This document shows, one piece after another, positions 25,780 through 36,107 of a stretch of 59,585 bases of DNA. A program made the translations under genes and the position numbers. The notes beneath the pieces are model-generated. The model saw only the letters and a list, made by a program, of their open reading frames with translations, searched no databases and was not told the origin of the DNA. Location of the stretch: contig JAJZAT010000020.1 of assembly GCA_021799275.1 (NCBI GenBank), positions 1 through 59,585 of the forward strand, in the 5' to 3' direction. The first letter of the stretch is position 1. Each line of letters opens with the position of its first letter. This DNA is from Bacillota bacterium. GTDB taxonomy: Bacteria > Bacillota > Sulfobacillia > JAJZYS01 > JAJYTV01.

Positions 25780-26088
25780 TCAGAGCAGGTGCGCCAACTT
25801 GGCCGACGATTGAACCAGGACGACAGCAGTTACCGCGGCCATGAATCCACCGATGAAGAACGCGGTGACGGGGCCCATAAGGCCGCGTTGCGGTCGCTCG
25901 ACCAAACTGGCGACACCGACTCCGAGGAGCGCGGCCACGACGGGCAGCAGCATGACGGGTGCCGGATGACTGAACTGCCGAAGACTGCGATGATGCCATA
26001 GCGCCTGAAGAAGAACCTCGAGCACAAACGCCGCGATGAATCCTCGCCTGGTGAAGAGCCGTTCGCTGCTCCGGTCTTGCCCCGCCAC
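25780..26088 (-). CDS. Small membrane protein, hypothetical
   Basis: 102 residues with three hydrophobic helices (GFIAAFVLEVLLQALW, VMLLPVVAALLGVGVASLV, GPVTAFFIGGFMAAVTAVVL). GTG start behind GAGGGTGG. No family is recognised. The gap 25501-25779 before the S41-like gene shows no other gene. Confidence 0.5.
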   Translation of the reverse strand: MAGQDRSSERLFTRRGFIAAFVLEVLLQALWHHRSLRQFSHPAPVMLLPVVAALLGVGVASLVERPQRGLMGPVTAFFIGGFMAAVTAVVLVQSSAKLAHLL

Positions 26089-26136
26089 ATCGCAGCCACC
26101 CTCTCGAACAGGCTGGTTACGTGTTCCACAGGTCTC

Positions 26137-26253
26137 TCATGCTTCCTTCTTCCAGGAATGGAAGACCACCTTCCCGAGATGGCTCCCTGACGGCCACGTT
26201 GTCGGCCCAAGTCTGTCAAGCGCCCCAAACAGAGCCTGCAGGGGATCGCTCAT
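26137..26253 (-). CDS. Possible 38-codon ORF
   Basis: ATG 26253 opens a frame encoding MSDPLQALFGALDRLGPTTW and a further 18 residues. It looks protein-like but has no recognisable domain and only a weak ribosome site. It could be the tail of a lost gene. The rest of 26089-26403 shows nothing. Confidence 0.25.
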   Translation of the reverse strand: MSDPLQALFGALDRLGPTTWPSGSHLGKVVFHSWKKEA

Positions 26254-26403
26254 CTTCTTGCGGCGCGTGGGCGTCATGCGCGTACTGGACTCGAGGACAA
26301 CCGCGCATGTGTACCAGAGCACGCTCCGCATCTTCGCATGCCTCCCGTAAGATGACGGCGAACCGGGCGCCGCCCGGTCAGAACGGACCGGGGGGCTGCA
26401 TGG

Positions 26404-27681
26404 ATGGGCACACTCAGACGCTACGCCGGACTGCGCTGGATCTGGATCGGTCAGCTCCTGTCGCAGCTCGGCAACGCCGTATTCCAGGTGATGGGCCTCT
26501 GGGAGCTCCAGCTCCGCTCGCCCTATCTCCTCTCCGCCGCCGCTCTCGCCATGGTCGTCCCGTCCCTTCTGGCCGCCGTGGGCGGCGTCATCGTAGACCG
26601 CTACGACGCGGCGAGAATCATGCTCTGGACGGACGTTCTGCGCGGCACGGCCGTTCTGCTCGGGATCGCCGCGCTCGTCCTGCCGGGCAGCCTCGTCCCC
26701 GTGGTCATCGCCCTTCTCGCGGTGAACAGTCTCGGCAACGCCCTCTTCGGCCCGGCCGAGTCCCTGCTCGTGCCACGCCTGGTCAAGGACGAAGACCTCC
26801 CGGCCGCCAATGGCGTCTACAGCCTCACGCAGCAGATCTCCCCCGCGATCGGTTCCGCCATCGGTGGTGCCGCCATCGCGGCGCTCGGCGTCGGCCTGGT
26901 ATTCGGCTTCGACATGGCGTCCTTCTGGGTCTCGGCACTCGCGATCTGGCTGATGATCCGCGTCCTCTCAGCCCGCCCACCTAGACCAGCGTCCGCGCCC
27001 GCAGCTGATCCGTCCGCGGCGGATGCAGACCCGGCCACGTCAGACGGGCAAGGCACGGTTGGACTCGTCGCGAGCATGCGCGAGGGATTCACATCGCTCC
27101 GCGGGTTGCCGGCTCTGCTGCCGCTGCTGCCGATCATCCTGCTCGGCAACCTCGCGTTCATGGCTGCGTTTACGCTCCTGCCGTACTGGATTCGCGGGAC
27201 GCTCCATGGCGACGCGTTCGCCTACGGCCTGATCACCGCTGCCTTCGCGGCCGGCATGGTCCTAGGCGGGCTGACAACCGGCTTCTTCGGCAAATGGCCG
27301 ATCCGCGTCTCCTCGGCTCTGATGTTCACCGTCTCGAGTCTCGCCATCGGCATGCTCGCGTTCACCCGCTCGGTGCCCATCACCGCGGCGCTCATGCTGT
27401 TCGCGGGCGTCACGAACGGAATCGGCAACGCGCTCCTCTTCACCCTTATCCAGCGTCTGACTCCCGACGCCATGCGCGGCCGTGTGTTCGGGCTCATCTT
27501 CACGCTCTTCGGCCTAGCGAGTCCGGTGGGTGCCGTCTTGTCCAACCTCTTCATTCACGCGATCCCGATCGCGCTCTCCTGGATCTTCGGCGCTGTCTGT
27601 GGCGTCGCGAACGGCGTCGGGCTCTGGAGGACGGTCCCGCGCGACCTCGCGGTCACCGGCGAGCCGACGCCCGCCGATTGA
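26404..27681 (+). CDS. MFS transporter, DHA3 (macrolide-efflux-like) group
   Basis: 425 residues and about twelve helices. The N-terminal RWIWIGQLLSQLGNAVFQV, the loop VDRYDAARIMLWTDVLRGTA and PAANGVYSLTQQISPAIGSA are typical of MefA-like DHA3 pumps. A Pro/Ala-rich cytoplasmic loop of about 35 residues separates the halves. The substrate is unknown. ATG 26404 has another ATG 4 bases upstream that is out of frame. Confidence 0.85.
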   Translation: MGTLRRYAGLRWIWIGQLLSQLGNAVFQVMGLWELQLRSPYLLSAAALAMVVPSLLAAVGGVIVDRYDAARIMLWTDVLRGTAVLLGIAALVLPGSLVPVVIALLAVNSLGNALFGPAESLLVPRLVKDEDLPAANGVYSLTQQISPAIGSAIGGAAIAALGVGLVFGFDMASFWVSALAIWLMIRVLSARPPRPASAPAADPSAADADPATSDGQGTVGLVASMREGFTSLRGLPALLPLLPIILLGNLAFMAAFTLLPYWIRGTLHGDAFAYGLITAAFAAGMVLGGLTTGFFGKWPIRVSSALMFTVSSLAIGMLAFTRSVPITAALMLFAGVTNGIGNALLFTLIQRLTPDAMRGRVFGLIFTLFGLASPVGAVLSNLFIHAIPIALSWIFGAVCGVANGVGLWRTVPRDLAVTGEPTPAD

Positions 27682-27778
27682 GGCGCCTTGGGACACGGTT
27701 CGCCGCATGCGCGCGCAGGCCGGCCACGCCACGGCAGGACCGGCTGCTACCCTAGGGAATCCCTCCATAATTGGAGTG

Positions 27779-29716
27779 ATGATCATGCCGAGGCTGCGAG
27801 CCCTCATGCTGGCAGCCGCCGCGGCCATCGCCCTGTCCGGCTGTACGACCGCCGCCGCGCCGCACCAGGATCCGAAGCCCCTGCGACCGATCACGGCACG
27901 GTTCCTAGGCTCGGTCAGCGCACTCTCGGTCACGGCGGTGCAGTTCATCGGGCCCCGCCGCGGCTGGATCGGCGTCGTGGGAACGCCCTACGTCCAGGGC
28001 CAGAACGTGTCCTTCTCGAGCGCGCTCCTGCGGACCAGCGACGGCGGCCGCACTTGGCAGGTCGTCGCGCATACGAAGCTGCCCATCCAGGCGATCGACT
28101 TCTCGTCGCCTCAGGATGGCTTCGTCCTGGCCGGCGCGTGGGTCGACACGACGACGCAGTTCACGCTCTACCGAAGCTCGGACGGCGGGGATACCCTGAC
28201 GCAGCTCTCCCACCCCCAGGCGGACGCGGGCAAAGCCGTTCTGCAGTTCTCCTCCCCGACGCAGGGCTTCGTCGTCAGCCAGAACACCCTCGACATCACC
28301 ACGGACGGGGGCCACACCTGGCGGACGGCCGCCGCCCAGCCGAAGCCCGGCTTCTTCGGCGGTCCGATGCCGTTCGCGCCCGCCTTCCTTTCGGCCAGCA
28401 CCGGGTTCGTCGCCTGGGGAAGCCGCCTCCTGCGCACCACCGACAGCGGCCAGACCTGGCACACGGTCTACGCCCTGCCGGGTTCCGTCAACATCTACGG
28501 CCCCGTCGCCTTCGCGACGCCCGAGGTCGGCTATGCGGCCGTCTGGGCGAGCTCGACCGCGCCCTACCAAACCAGCAGCCTTGTCTTGCGCACCGATGAC
28601 GGAGGCGCGTCCTGGCGCATCGTATCAGGCGCCCTGCCCGGAGCGGCGGCGATCGGCACGCCACCCCCGGACGGCGCGCCGGACGAACTGACCGCCTGGG
28701 GCGAGGACGGCGTGGCCATGGAGGAACAGGGCGACCTCTACATCAGCCGGGACGGCGGCGTGACCTGGCAGTCCGCGGGACCTCAGGTGGGCACCACCAT
28801 GTTTTCGGACGTATTCACCTACGTCCCCGGCCTCGGACTCCTCGCGGACACCCTGGACGGCAATCTTGCCCGCCTCGGCGAAGGCGGCACGTGGAAGATC
28901 CTGTGGCCGGCCCTCTCCGTCGCCCAGGCGGACTTCTTCACGGCCAGGAAAGGCTACGGCCTGGCGCGGGTGGACGGAGAAAGCCGCCTCGTGCGCACGG
29001 TCGACGCGGGCCGGACCTGGCGCACGGTTCGCCTCCCGGCCACGAGCAGCCCGCTGACGCAAGTCTCGTTCTCCGACGCCCGCCACGGCTGGATCCTGCG
29101 CGGCCATGTCGCGCTGGCGACGGAGAACGGCGGCAGAACGTGGCATGCGCTCGCGCTGCGCTCCCCGATCTCCCTGCAGCTCCTCGCGGGCGGGGCGGGC
29201 TTCGCGCTTACGCAGAAAGACGCGTCGTGGCCGCCCGTCCTGCTCGCCACGGCGGACGGCGGCAGGCACTTCACGCGGCGCCGCGTTCCCCGGCAACTGC
29301 CCAGCATCGGCGGCATGATCCGCTTCGCGACGCCGCGGGTGGGATACGCGCTGTCGCCCATCGCCCTCTGGCGAACGGACGACGGCGGGCGGCACTGGCG
29401 GTACGTCCCGATGCCGGCGGGACTCGCGGGGTTCCAGCGCGTTGTGGCGCTCCAGACCGACCCTTCGGGCGACCTCTGGTTCCTCGCCGCCTTCGATCGC
29501 AGTGGCGGCTCCATCACGCCGCAGGGGCTCTGGATCCTGCACCCGGACGGGGCCTGGCAGGCGGTCCGCCTGCCAGGTGTCTACCTGCCCTTCGACGCGA
29601 CGGAGGAGTCGCTCGGCGTCCACTCGCGGACCCAGGCCTGGCTCGTGCTACCCGCCGGAATGTTTGAGACGAAGGACGGCGGCCGCACTTGGCGGCCGGT
29701 CGCCCCCGCGCTCTGA
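27779..29716 (+). CDS. Lipoprotein with BNR/Ycf48-like beta-propeller repeats
   Basis: 645 residues. The signal ends in the lipobox SGCTT (MPRLRALMLAAAAAIALSGC). About ten blades carry the Asp-box-type motif: TSDGGRTWQ, TTDGGHTWR, TTDSGQTWH, TDDGGASWR, SRDGGVTWQ, TVDAGRTWR, TENGGRTWH, TADGGRHF, TDDGGRHWR and TKDGGRTWR. They are spread evenly, suggesting one or two propellers exposed outside the membrane. Members are often annotated as sialidase- or photosystem-assembly-like, but no enzyme activity is implied. A cluster of starts (GTG 27776, ATG 27779, ATG 27785) lies behind TTGGAG. Confidence 0.8.
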   Translation: MIMPRLRALMLAAAAAIALSGCTTAAAPHQDPKPLRPITARFLGSVSALSVTAVQFIGPRRGWIGVVGTPYVQGQNVSFSSALLRTSDGGRTWQVVAHTKLPIQAIDFSSPQDGFVLAGAWVDTTTQFTLYRSSDGGDTLTQLSHPQADAGKAVLQFSSPTQGFVVSQNTLDITTDGGHTWRTAAAQPKPGFFGGPMPFAPAFLSASTGFVAWGSRLLRTTDSGQTWHTVYALPGSVNIYGPVAFATPEVGYAAVWASSTAPYQTSSLVLRTDDGGASWRIVSGALPGAAAIGTPPPDGAPDELTAWGEDGVAMEEQGDLYISRDGGVTWQSAGPQVGTTMFSDVFTYVPGLGLLADTLDGNLARLGEGGTWKILWPALSVAQADFFTARKGYGLARVDGESRLVRTVDAGRTWRTVRLPATSSPLTQVSFSDARHGWILRGHVALATENGGRTWHALALRSPISLQLLAGGAGFALTQKDASWPPVLLATADGGRHFTRRRVPRQLPSIGGMIRFATPRVGYALSPIALWRTDDGGRHWRYVPMPAGLAGFQRVVALQTDPSGDLWFLAAFDRSGGSITPQGLWILHPDGAWQAVRLPGVYLPFDATEESLGVHSRTQAWLVLPAGMFETKDGGRTWRPVAPAL

Positions 29717-29762
29717 TTCCCGCGGTTACATGTCTGGACCTCTCCGTCCCCTCCTTAATTGT

Positions 29763-31427
29763 CTACCGAAGCACCGCTCCCTGGTCCGCGGACGTGACAT
29801 CCCGCGCGTAGCGGCGCAGGTAGCCGCCCTTGGCCCGCGTGGGCGGCGCCTGCCACTCGGCTTGCCGGCGAGCGAGTTCCTCTACCGGTACCTCAAGCGT
29901 CAGCGTGCGTCCGGCGATGTCGACCTCGATGATGTCCCCCGGCCGCACCAGGGCGAGAGGGCCGCCCTCGGCCGCCTCGGGCGAGATGTGGCCGAGGCAG
30001 ATGCCGCGCGTTCCGCCGGAGAAACGCCCGTCGGTGATCAGGGCCACCTCCTTGCCGAGCCCCATTCCCTGGAGCGCCGAGGTCGGGGCCAGCATCTCGG
30101 GCATGCCGGGGCCACCGCGCGGCCCTTCGTAGCGGATCACGACCACGTCGCCCGCCTTCACCATGCCCTCCTCGATGCCGCGCCCCGCCTCCTCCTGCGA
30201 CTCGAAGATGACCGCTGGACCGCGGTGCCGCCGAATCTCGGGATCCACCGCCGCCACCTTGAGCACCGCGCCGCGCGGGGCGAGATTGCCGTAGAGGATG
30301 GCGAGGCCGCCCTCCTTGTCGTGCGGATCCTGGGCGGACCGGATCACTTCGCGATCGAGGGTCCGGACGCCCGCGAGCTTTTCGGCGAGGGTCCTACCCG
30401 ACACGTCGACCGTGTCGAGGTGCAGCAGGCCCGGAACGGCCTCCAGTTCCTTCAGGATCGCGGAGATGCCCCCGGCGCGGTCGACGTCCTCGAGGTGCCA
30501 CTGCGACGCCGGACTCACGCGGCAGATGTTCGGCGTCCTGCGCGAGATCTCGTCGATGCGGCCAAGAGGGTAGTCGATGCCGCCCTCCTTGGCGATCGCC
30601 ATGCCGTGCAGGACGGTGTTGGTCGACCCGCCCATCGCCATGTCGAGCGCGAACGCGTTGTCGAGCGAGGCCTGCGTCACGATGCGCGAGGGGCGCAGGT
30701 CCTGCTTGACGAGTTCGAGGACGGTCTCGGCCGTCCGCCGCGCCAGCTCCTCGCGTCCCTCGGTCTTGGCGAGGATGGTGCCGTTGCCGGGGAGCGCGAG
30801 ACCCAGCGCCTCCGTGAGGCAGTTCATCGAGTTCGCGGTGAACATCCCCGAGCACGAGCCGCAGGTCGGACAGGCGACCGCCTCGAGCTCCTCGAGCTGC
30901 GCCTCCCCCATGCGGCCGCTGCGGTACGCCCCGACCCCCTCGAACACGGAGATGAGGTCGACCGCCTTGCCCTGCGCGGTGCGCCCGGCCGCCATCGGGC
31001 CGCCCGAGACGAAGATCGTCGGGATGTCGAGGCGCATCGTGGCCATCAGCATGCCGGGGGTGATCTTGTCGCAGTTCGGGATGCAGATCATGCCGTCGAA
31101 CCAGTGCGCCATCACCATGGTCTCCACGGCGTCCGCGATCAGTTCGCGGCTCGGCAGGGAGTAGCGCATGCCGATATGTCCCATCGCGATGCCGTCGTCG
31201 ACCCCGATCGTGTTGAACTCGAACGGCACCCCGCCCGCGGCCCGCACCGCCTCCTTGACGATGCGGCCGAACTCCTGCAGGTGCACGTGACCCGGCACGA
31301 TGTCGACGTACGAGTTCGCGATCGCGATGAACGGCTTGCCGAAGTCGGCGGGCTTGACGCCCGCGGCGCGCAGGAGCGCCCTGTGCGGGGCGCGGTCGGT
31401 GCCCTGCTTGATCATGTCCGAACGCAT
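29763..31427 (-). CDS. ilvD: Dihydroxy-acid dehydratase
   Basis: Iron-sulfur enzyme that dehydrates 2,3-dihydroxy-isovalerate and 2,3-dihydroxy-3-methylvalerate to the keto acids of valine and isoleucine. 554 residues, the usual length. Cluster-ligand motifs are clear: [11 protein letters not shown] and [27 protein letters not shown] and [17 protein letters not shown] also match. It is the last gene of the T-box-controlled operon; its ATG is 3 bases after the ilvB stop and its GAGGAG site lies inside ilvB. Confidence 0.96.
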   Translation of the reverse strand: MRSDMIKQGTDRAPHRALLRAAGVKPADFGKPFIAIANSYVDIVPGHVHLQEFGRIVKEAVRAAGGVPFEFNTIGVDDGIAMGHIGMRYSLPSRELIADAVETMVMAHWFDGMICIPNCDKITPGMLMATMRLDIPTIFVSGGPMAAGRTAQGKAVDLISVFEGVGAYRSGRMGEAQLEELEAVACPTCGSCSGMFTANSMNCLTEALGLALPGNGTILAKTEGREELARRTAETVLELVKQDLRPSRIVTQASLDNAFALDMAMGGSTNTVLHGMAIAKEGGIDYPLGRIDEISRRTPNICRVSPASQWHLEDVDRAGGISAILKELEAVPGLLHLDTVDVSGRTLAEKLAGVRTLDREVIRSAQDPHDKEGGLAILYGNLAPRGAVLKVAAVDPEIRRHRGPAVIFESQEEAGRGIEEGMVKAGDVVVIRYEGPRGGPGMPEMLAPTSALQGMGLGKEVALITDGRFSGGTRGICLGHISPEAAEGGPLALVRPGDIIEVDIAGRTLTLEVPVEELARRQAEWQAPPTRAKGGYLRRYARDVTSADQGAVLR

Positions 31428-31430
31428 ACG

Positions 31431-33170
31431 TCAGCTCCTCTCGACGGCGGACTCGGGCTTCTCCAGGATCACGTCCACGAGGCTCGCGCCGGCCGGCACC
31501 ATAGGGAAGACGTTCTCCTGCTGCTCCACGACGACGTCGAGGATGATCGGCCCGGGGCAGCTCCGGCACGCTTCGAGGGCCTCCCGCAGTTCCTCGGCGG
31601 TCTCGACGCGCATGCCCTTCCAGCCGTAGGCCTCCGCCAGCAGGCGATAGTCCGGCAGGTCGGTCATGGCGACGGCGCTGTAGCGCTCCTGGTGGAAGAG
31701 CTCCTGCCACTGGCGCACCATGCCGAGCTGGTGGTTGTTGATCACGACGACCCGCACCGGCAGGCCGTAGTTCGTGGCGGTCGCCATCTCCTGGATGTTC
31801 ATCTGGATGCTCCCGTCGCCCGAGATCAGCCAGACGCTCTCGTCGGGTTTCGCCATCTGCGCCCCGAGCGCCGCCGGCAGACCGAAACCCATCGTGCCGA
31901 GCCCGCCCGACGTCACCAACTGGCGCGTCCGCGCGAAGGGGTAGAGGAGCGCCGTCCACATCTGGTGCTGGCCGACGTCCGTGACGATCACCGCGTCCCC
32001 CTGCGTCGCCCTGTAGACGGCCTGGATCACGGCCTGCGGCCGGAGAGGCCGCCCGCCGCTGCCGCCGAGTTCCATCGGCGTCAGGGCGGTCCAGCCCTGG
32101 TGCCCTTCCCAGGCCCGGATCTCGTCCCACCAGGCCTTGCAGGCCTCGTCGTCGGCGGCGCGCGGCTGGCGCCCGACGGCATCGAGGAAGGCCGGCAGCG
32201 CATAGCGCAGATCGCCGAGCACCGGGTAGTCGACAGGCACGATCTTCCCCACTTCCGCCTCGTCGATCTCCATGTGCACGATCTTCGCCTTCGGCGCGAA
32301 GTGCGGCGCGGAACCCGTCACGCGATCGTCGAAGCGCAACCCGATGCCGACGACAAGGTCGGCGTGCGCCGTGGCCCGGTTCGCCGCGTAGGTGCCGTGC
32401 ATGCCGAGCAGGCCGAGGTGGCGCGGGTTCGTGCCGACGACCGCGCCGAGGCCCATCAGGGTGCTCGCAGCGGGGACGTCCTGCTCCGCCATCAGACGGC
32501 GCACGAACTCCTCCGTCCCGGACCGCACCACTCCCCCGCCGACGATCAGCAGCGGGCGCTCGGCCGCAGCGAAGGCCTCGGCCGCCGCCTCGACGGCCAT
32601 GGGCTCCGCCTCCTTGTGGAAGCGATAGCCGCGCCGGCCGGGGGGGTCCGTCGGGTGGGGAAACGTCCCCCGCTGCAGGGCGACGTTCTTCGGGATGTCG
32701 ATCAGCACCGGGCCAGGCCGGCCCGTACGCGCGATGTGGAACGCCTCGTGGACGATCCGCGCGATGTCGGCGGCGTCCTCGACAAGATAGCTGTGCTTCG
32801 TGATCGCGCGGGTGACGCCGATCGTGTCGACCTCCTGGAAGGCGTCGGTGCCGATGAGGGGCCGCGCCACCTGCCCCGTGACCGCGACGATCGGGATGGA
32901 GTCCATGAGGGCCGTCGCGAGGCCCGTCACGAGGTTGGTCGCGCCGGGACCCGACGTCGCGAGGCAGACCCCCACCTTGCCCGAGACCCTCGCGTAGCCG
33001 TCGGCGGCATGCACCGCCCCCTGCTCGTGGCGGACGAGGACGTGCCGGATCGGTGAATCGTAGAGCGCGTCGTAGATCGGCAGCACCGCCCCGCCGGGAT
33101 ACCCGAAGATGACCTCGACGCCTTCCTCCTGCAGACACTGCAGGAGCGTCTTCGCGCCGGTCTCGCCCAT
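31431..33170 (-). CDS. ilvB: Acetolactate synthase large (catalytic) subunit
   Basis: Thiamine-diphosphate enzyme making acetolactate or acetohydroxybutyrate, the first common step of valine, leucine and isoleucine synthesis. 579 residues. Visible are FGYPGGAVLPIYDALY with the RHEQGAVHAADGYAR block around the catalytic glutamate, the ATSGPGATNLVTGLA motif, and the cofactor-binding GDGSIQMNIQEM followed by VVINN. It sits second to last in the operon, separated from its regulatory subunit ilvN by five genes, which is an unusual order. Confidence 0.96.
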   Translation of the reverse strand: MGETGAKTLLQCLQEEGVEVIFGYPGGAVLPIYDALYDSPIRHVLVRHEQGAVHAADGYARVSGKVGVCLATSGPGATNLVTGLATALMDSIPIVAVTGQVARPLIGTDAFQEVDTIGVTRAITKHSYLVEDAADIARIVHEAFHIARTGRPGPVLIDIPKNVALQRGTFPHPTDPPGRRGYRFHKEAEPMAVEAAAEAFAAAERPLLIVGGGVVRSGTEEFVRRLMAEQDVPAASTLMGLGAVVGTNPRHLGLLGMHGTYAANRATAHADLVVGIGLRFDDRVTGSAPHFAPKAKIVHMEIDEAEVGKIVPVDYPVLGDLRYALPAFLDAVGRQPRAADDEACKAWWDEIRAWEGHQGWTALTPMELGGSGGRPLRPQAVIQAVYRATQGDAVIVTDVGQHQMWTALLYPFARTRQLVTSGGLGTMGFGLPAALGAQMAKPDESVWLISGDGSIQMNIQEMATATNYGLPVRVVVINNHQLGMVRQWQELFHQERYSAVAMTDLPDYRLLAEAYGWKGMRVETAEELREALEACRSCPGPIILDVVVEQQENVFPMVPAGASLVDVILEKPESAVERS

Positions 33171-33188
33171 CGTCGTCCGCCCCCTTTC

Positions 33189-34334
33189 CTAGAAGTAGGC
33201 CGCGTTCAGGGCCTGTCGCGTATGGAGGTCCTGCGCGAGCGCGTCCGCGACCCGCTCCGCCATCTCACGGGTGCCGACGACCCGCTCGCCCTGGCTGCCG
33301 TCCGCGATGTCCCGCGTCCTGAGTCCCTGCCTCAGGACCTCCTTGACGGCGCCCTCGATCGCGCGGGCGAGCAGGGGAAGCTCCAGGCTGTGCTCCGCGA
33401 GCATCGCGAGGGAGAGGATCGCCCCCAGGGGATTGGCCATGTCCTTGCCGGCGATGTCGGGCGCGGAGCCGTGCACCGGCTCATAGAGGCCGGGGCCCCC
33501 GTCGCCGAGGCTCGCGGACGCCATCACGCCGAGGCTGCCGACGACCCCTCCGAGCTCGTCGCTCAGGATGTCGCCGAACATGTTTTCCGTGAGCACGACG
33601 TCGAAGGCGTGCGGCTTCAGCACGAGCAGCATCGCCATCGAGTCGACGAGCTGGTGCTCGAGCCGCACGTCCGGGTAATCGGTAGCCACGTCCTCCACCA
33701 CCTCGCGCCACAGGCGCGAGGTCTCGAGCACGTTGCGCTTGTCGACCGACGTCACGCGCCGCTGGCGCCGCCGCGCCGCGCGAAAGGCGACGTGCGCCAC
33801 CCGCCGGATCTCGCCCTCCTGGTAGGCCATGGTGTCGAGGGCCTGACGGCTGGGCGCGTCGCCCGCCCGGCCTCGCGGCTCGCCGAAGTAGACGCCCCCC
33901 GTCAGTTCGCGCACCAGCAGCACGTCGAGCCCTTGCAGCGCCCGCGACTTGAGCGGGGACTGCCCGCCGAGACCCGGCAGCATGGTCGCGGGCCGCAGGT
34001 TCGCGTACACCGATAGCGCGCGCCTGAGGCCGAGGAGCCCGGCCTCAGGCCGGTCGCCAGGCGCGAGGCCATCCCACTCGGGTCCCCCGACCGCCCCGAG
34101 CAGCACCGCCTTCGCCCCCTGGGCGGCGGCGAGCGTGTCATCCGGGAGGGGCTTGCCCACCTGGTCGATCGCGGCCCCGCCGATCGGCTTGGCCTGCCAG
34201 GAGAGCTCGATGCCCTCGTGGCGCAGATACTCGCGGGCGGTGGCGAGCACGGTCTCGGCCGCCTTGATCACCTCGGGACCGATCCCGTCGCCCGGCAGGA
34301 GCACCAGCTGATGCGTCTCCCTCTGCTCGTTCAC
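33189..34334 (-). CDS. leuB: 3-isopropylmalate dehydrogenase
   Basis: NAD-dependent oxidative decarboxylation of 3-isopropylmalate in leucine synthesis. 381 residues from a GTG start that overlaps the leuD stop as GTGA. Diagnostic motifs are LLPGDGIGPEV at the N-terminus, RELTGGVYFGEPRG, SVDKRNVLETSRLWR and ENMFGDILSDE. The frame is open further upstream, but that part overlaps leuD and is not LeuB sequence. Confidence 0.95.
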   Translation of the reverse strand: MNEQRETHQLVLLPGDGIGPEVIKAAETVLATAREYLRHEGIELSWQAKPIGGAAIDQVGKPLPDDTLAAAQGAKAVLLGAVGGPEWDGLAPGDRPEAGLLGLRRALSVYANLRPATMLPGLGGQSPLKSRALQGLDVLLVRELTGGVYFGEPRGRAGDAPSRQALDTMAYQEGEIRRVAHVAFRAARRRQRRVTSVDKRNVLETSRLWREVVEDVATDYPDVRLEHQLVDSMAMLLVLKPHAFDVVLTENMFGDILSDELGGVVGSLGVMASASLGDGGPGLYEPVHGSAPDIAGKDMANPLGAILSLAMLAEHSLELPLLARAIEGAVKEVLRQGLRTRDIADGSQGERVVGTREMAERVADALAQDLHTRQALNAAYF

Positions 34335-34831
34335 GCCCCCGCGCCCCCTTCCTCGAGTTCCTTCCTGAGCTTCGCCATGAGGCCGCCCGCCGCGACGATC
34401 TCCTGCACGAACGGCGGCAGCGGAGCGATTCCGTAGCGCTCGCCGCGCGTGCGGTTGACGATCGCGGCCCCGCCCTCGTCGATCTCCACCTCGTCGCCCA
34501 TCGCGATGCCCCTCGCCGCCGCCGGCGACTCGTAGACGCGAAGGCCGATGTTGATCGCGTTGCGGAAGAAGATGCGCGCGAAGGACTCCGCGATCACCGC
34601 GGAGACTCCCGCGCCCTTGATCGCCAGGGGGGCGTGCTCGCGCGAGCTGCCGCAGCCGAAGTTGCGTCCCCCGACGATCACGTCGCCTGGCGCCTTGCCC
34701 GCGAGGAACCCGGGATCGAGGTTCTCGAGGCAGTGCTGGCCGAGGCGCTCGGGGTCTCCCGTCACGAGATAGCGAGCCGGGATGATGACGTCCGTGTCGA
34801 CGTTGTCGCCGTACTTCCAGGCCCTCGCCAT
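34331..34831 (-). CDS. leuD: 3-isopropylmalate dehydratase small subunit
   Basis: Forms the isopropylmalate isomerase with LeuC. 166 residues, with [14 protein letters not shown] at the start and [15 protein letters not shown], the substrate-specificity block. The ATG overlaps the leuC stop (ATGA), and the stop overlaps the leuB start, so all three are translationally coupled. Confidence 0.95.
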   Translation of the reverse strand: MARAWKYGDNVDTDVIIPARYLVTGDPERLGQHCLENLDPGFLAGKAPGDVIVGGRNFGCGSSREHAPLAIKGAGVSAVIAESFARIFFRNAINIGLRVYESPAAARGIAMGDEVEIDEGGAAIVNRTRGERYGIAPLPPFVQEIVAAGGLMAKLRKELEEGGAGA

Positions 34832-36102
34832 CAGACCGCCTCCTCCTTGGCCATCTCGCGAGGATCGGTGATCCTGCCACGGACCGCGGTTGCGGCGGCG
34901 ACGGCGGGGCTCGCGAGGAAGACCTCGGCCTCGCGGTCGCCCATACGGCCGACGTAGTTGCGGTTCGAGGTGGAAAGGCAGCGTTCGCCCTTGCCGAGGA
35001 CGCCCATGTGGCCGCCGAGGCAGGGGCCGCAGGTGGAGGTGCTCACGGAGGCCCCGGCGTCGAGGAAGACCTCGATCAGGCCCTCACGCAGCGCCGCCCT
35101 GTAGACGTCCTGCGTCGCCGGGATGACGATGAGGCGCGTCTCCGGGTGGACCCTCTTCCCGCGCAGGATCGAGGCCGCCGTGCGCAGGTCGGAGAGGCGG
35201 CCGTTCGTGCAGGAGCCGATGAAGACCTGGTCGATCGCGACCTCCCCGACATCCGAGATACCGCGGGTCAGGGACGGGAGCGACGGGAACGCCACCTGCG
35301 GCTCCAGCTCCGAGACGTCGAACTCGTACTCCTCGGCGTAGCGCGCGCCGGGATCGGCCGCGTAGAGGCGCCAGGGCCGCTGCGCCCTGCCCTCCTCGTA
35401 GCGCAGGGTGAGCTGATCCGTCGGCACGATCCCGACCTTCCCCCCGGCCTCGATCGTCATGTTGGACATCGTCAGGCGGTCTTCCATCGGCAGATCGGCG
35501 ATCGCCTCGCCCGTGAACTCCATCGCCCGGTAGAGGGCGCCGTCGTCGCCGATCGTCTTGATCGTGCGCAGGATGAGGTCCTTGCCCGTGACGAAGGGCG
35601 GGCGCCTGCCGTAGTAGACGAAGCGCATCGACTCCGGCACCTTGAACCAGGTGCGGCCGGTCGCCATGGCATAGGCGAGGTCGGTCGAGCCGACGCCGGT
35701 CGCGAAGGCCCCGAGGCCGCCGTAGGTGCAGGTGTGGGAGTCGGCGCCGATCACGATGTCCCCCGGCACGACGATACCGCGCTCGGGCAGGAGCGTGTGC
35801 TCGATGCCGCCCTGGCCCTCGGGGTAGTAGTGCCTGATCGCGTGCCGCTTCGCGAACTGGCGCATGATGCGGGACTGGTCGGCCGAGCTTATGTCCTTCG
35901 CCGGCACGAAGTGGCTCATGACGAGCGCGACCCGGTCGGGATCGAAGACCCTGGTCGCCCCCGCCGCCTCGAACTCCCGGATGGCGATCGGGGCGGTGAT
36001 GTCGTTGCCCATCACGAGATCGACCGGCGTCTCGACGATCTGGCCCGGCTCGACTTCCCTCAGGCCCGAGCGGTCCGCGAGCATCTTTTCCGCAAGGGTC
36101 AT
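34831..36102 (-). CDS. leuC: 3-isopropylmalate dehydratase large subunit
   Basis: Aconitase-superfamily subunit carrying the 4Fe-4S cluster; 423 residues. Cluster cysteines are in FIGSCTNGR and TCGPCLGGH. GADSHTCTYGGLGAFATGVG is the conserved active-site block. The short length and sequence fit the LeuC group of thermophilic and Gram-positive bacteria rather than the enterobacterial type. ATG 36102 has GGGAGG inside the leuA tail. Confidence 0.95.
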   Translation of the reverse strand: MTLAEKMLADRSGLREVEPGQIVETPVDLVMGNDITAPIAIREFEAAGATRVFDPDRVALVMSHFVPAKDISSADQSRIMRQFAKRHAIRHYYPEGQGGIEHTLLPERGIVVPGDIVIGADSHTCTYGGLGAFATGVGSTDLAYAMATGRTWFKVPESMRFVYYGRRPPFVTGKDLILRTIKTIGDDGALYRAMEFTGEAIADLPMEDRLTMSNMTIEAGGKVGIVPTDQLTLRYEEGRAQRPWRLYAADPGARYAEEYEFDVSELEPQVAFPSLPSLTRGISDVGEVAIDQVFIGSCTNGRLSDLRTAASILRGKRVHPETRLIVIPATQDVYRAALREGLIEVFLDAGASVSTSTCGPCLGGHMGVLGKGERCLSTSNRNYVGRMGDREAEVFLASPAVAAATAVRGRITDPREMAKEEAV

Positions 36103-36107
36103 CGCCA

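Noticed and set aside
29442-33056. A 1,200-codon open frame on the plus strand across the ilv operon
   Set aside because: It is antisense to ilvD and ilvB, which are certain; its His/Arg/Asp-rich product has no domain. High-GC codon bias keeps the opposite frame open.
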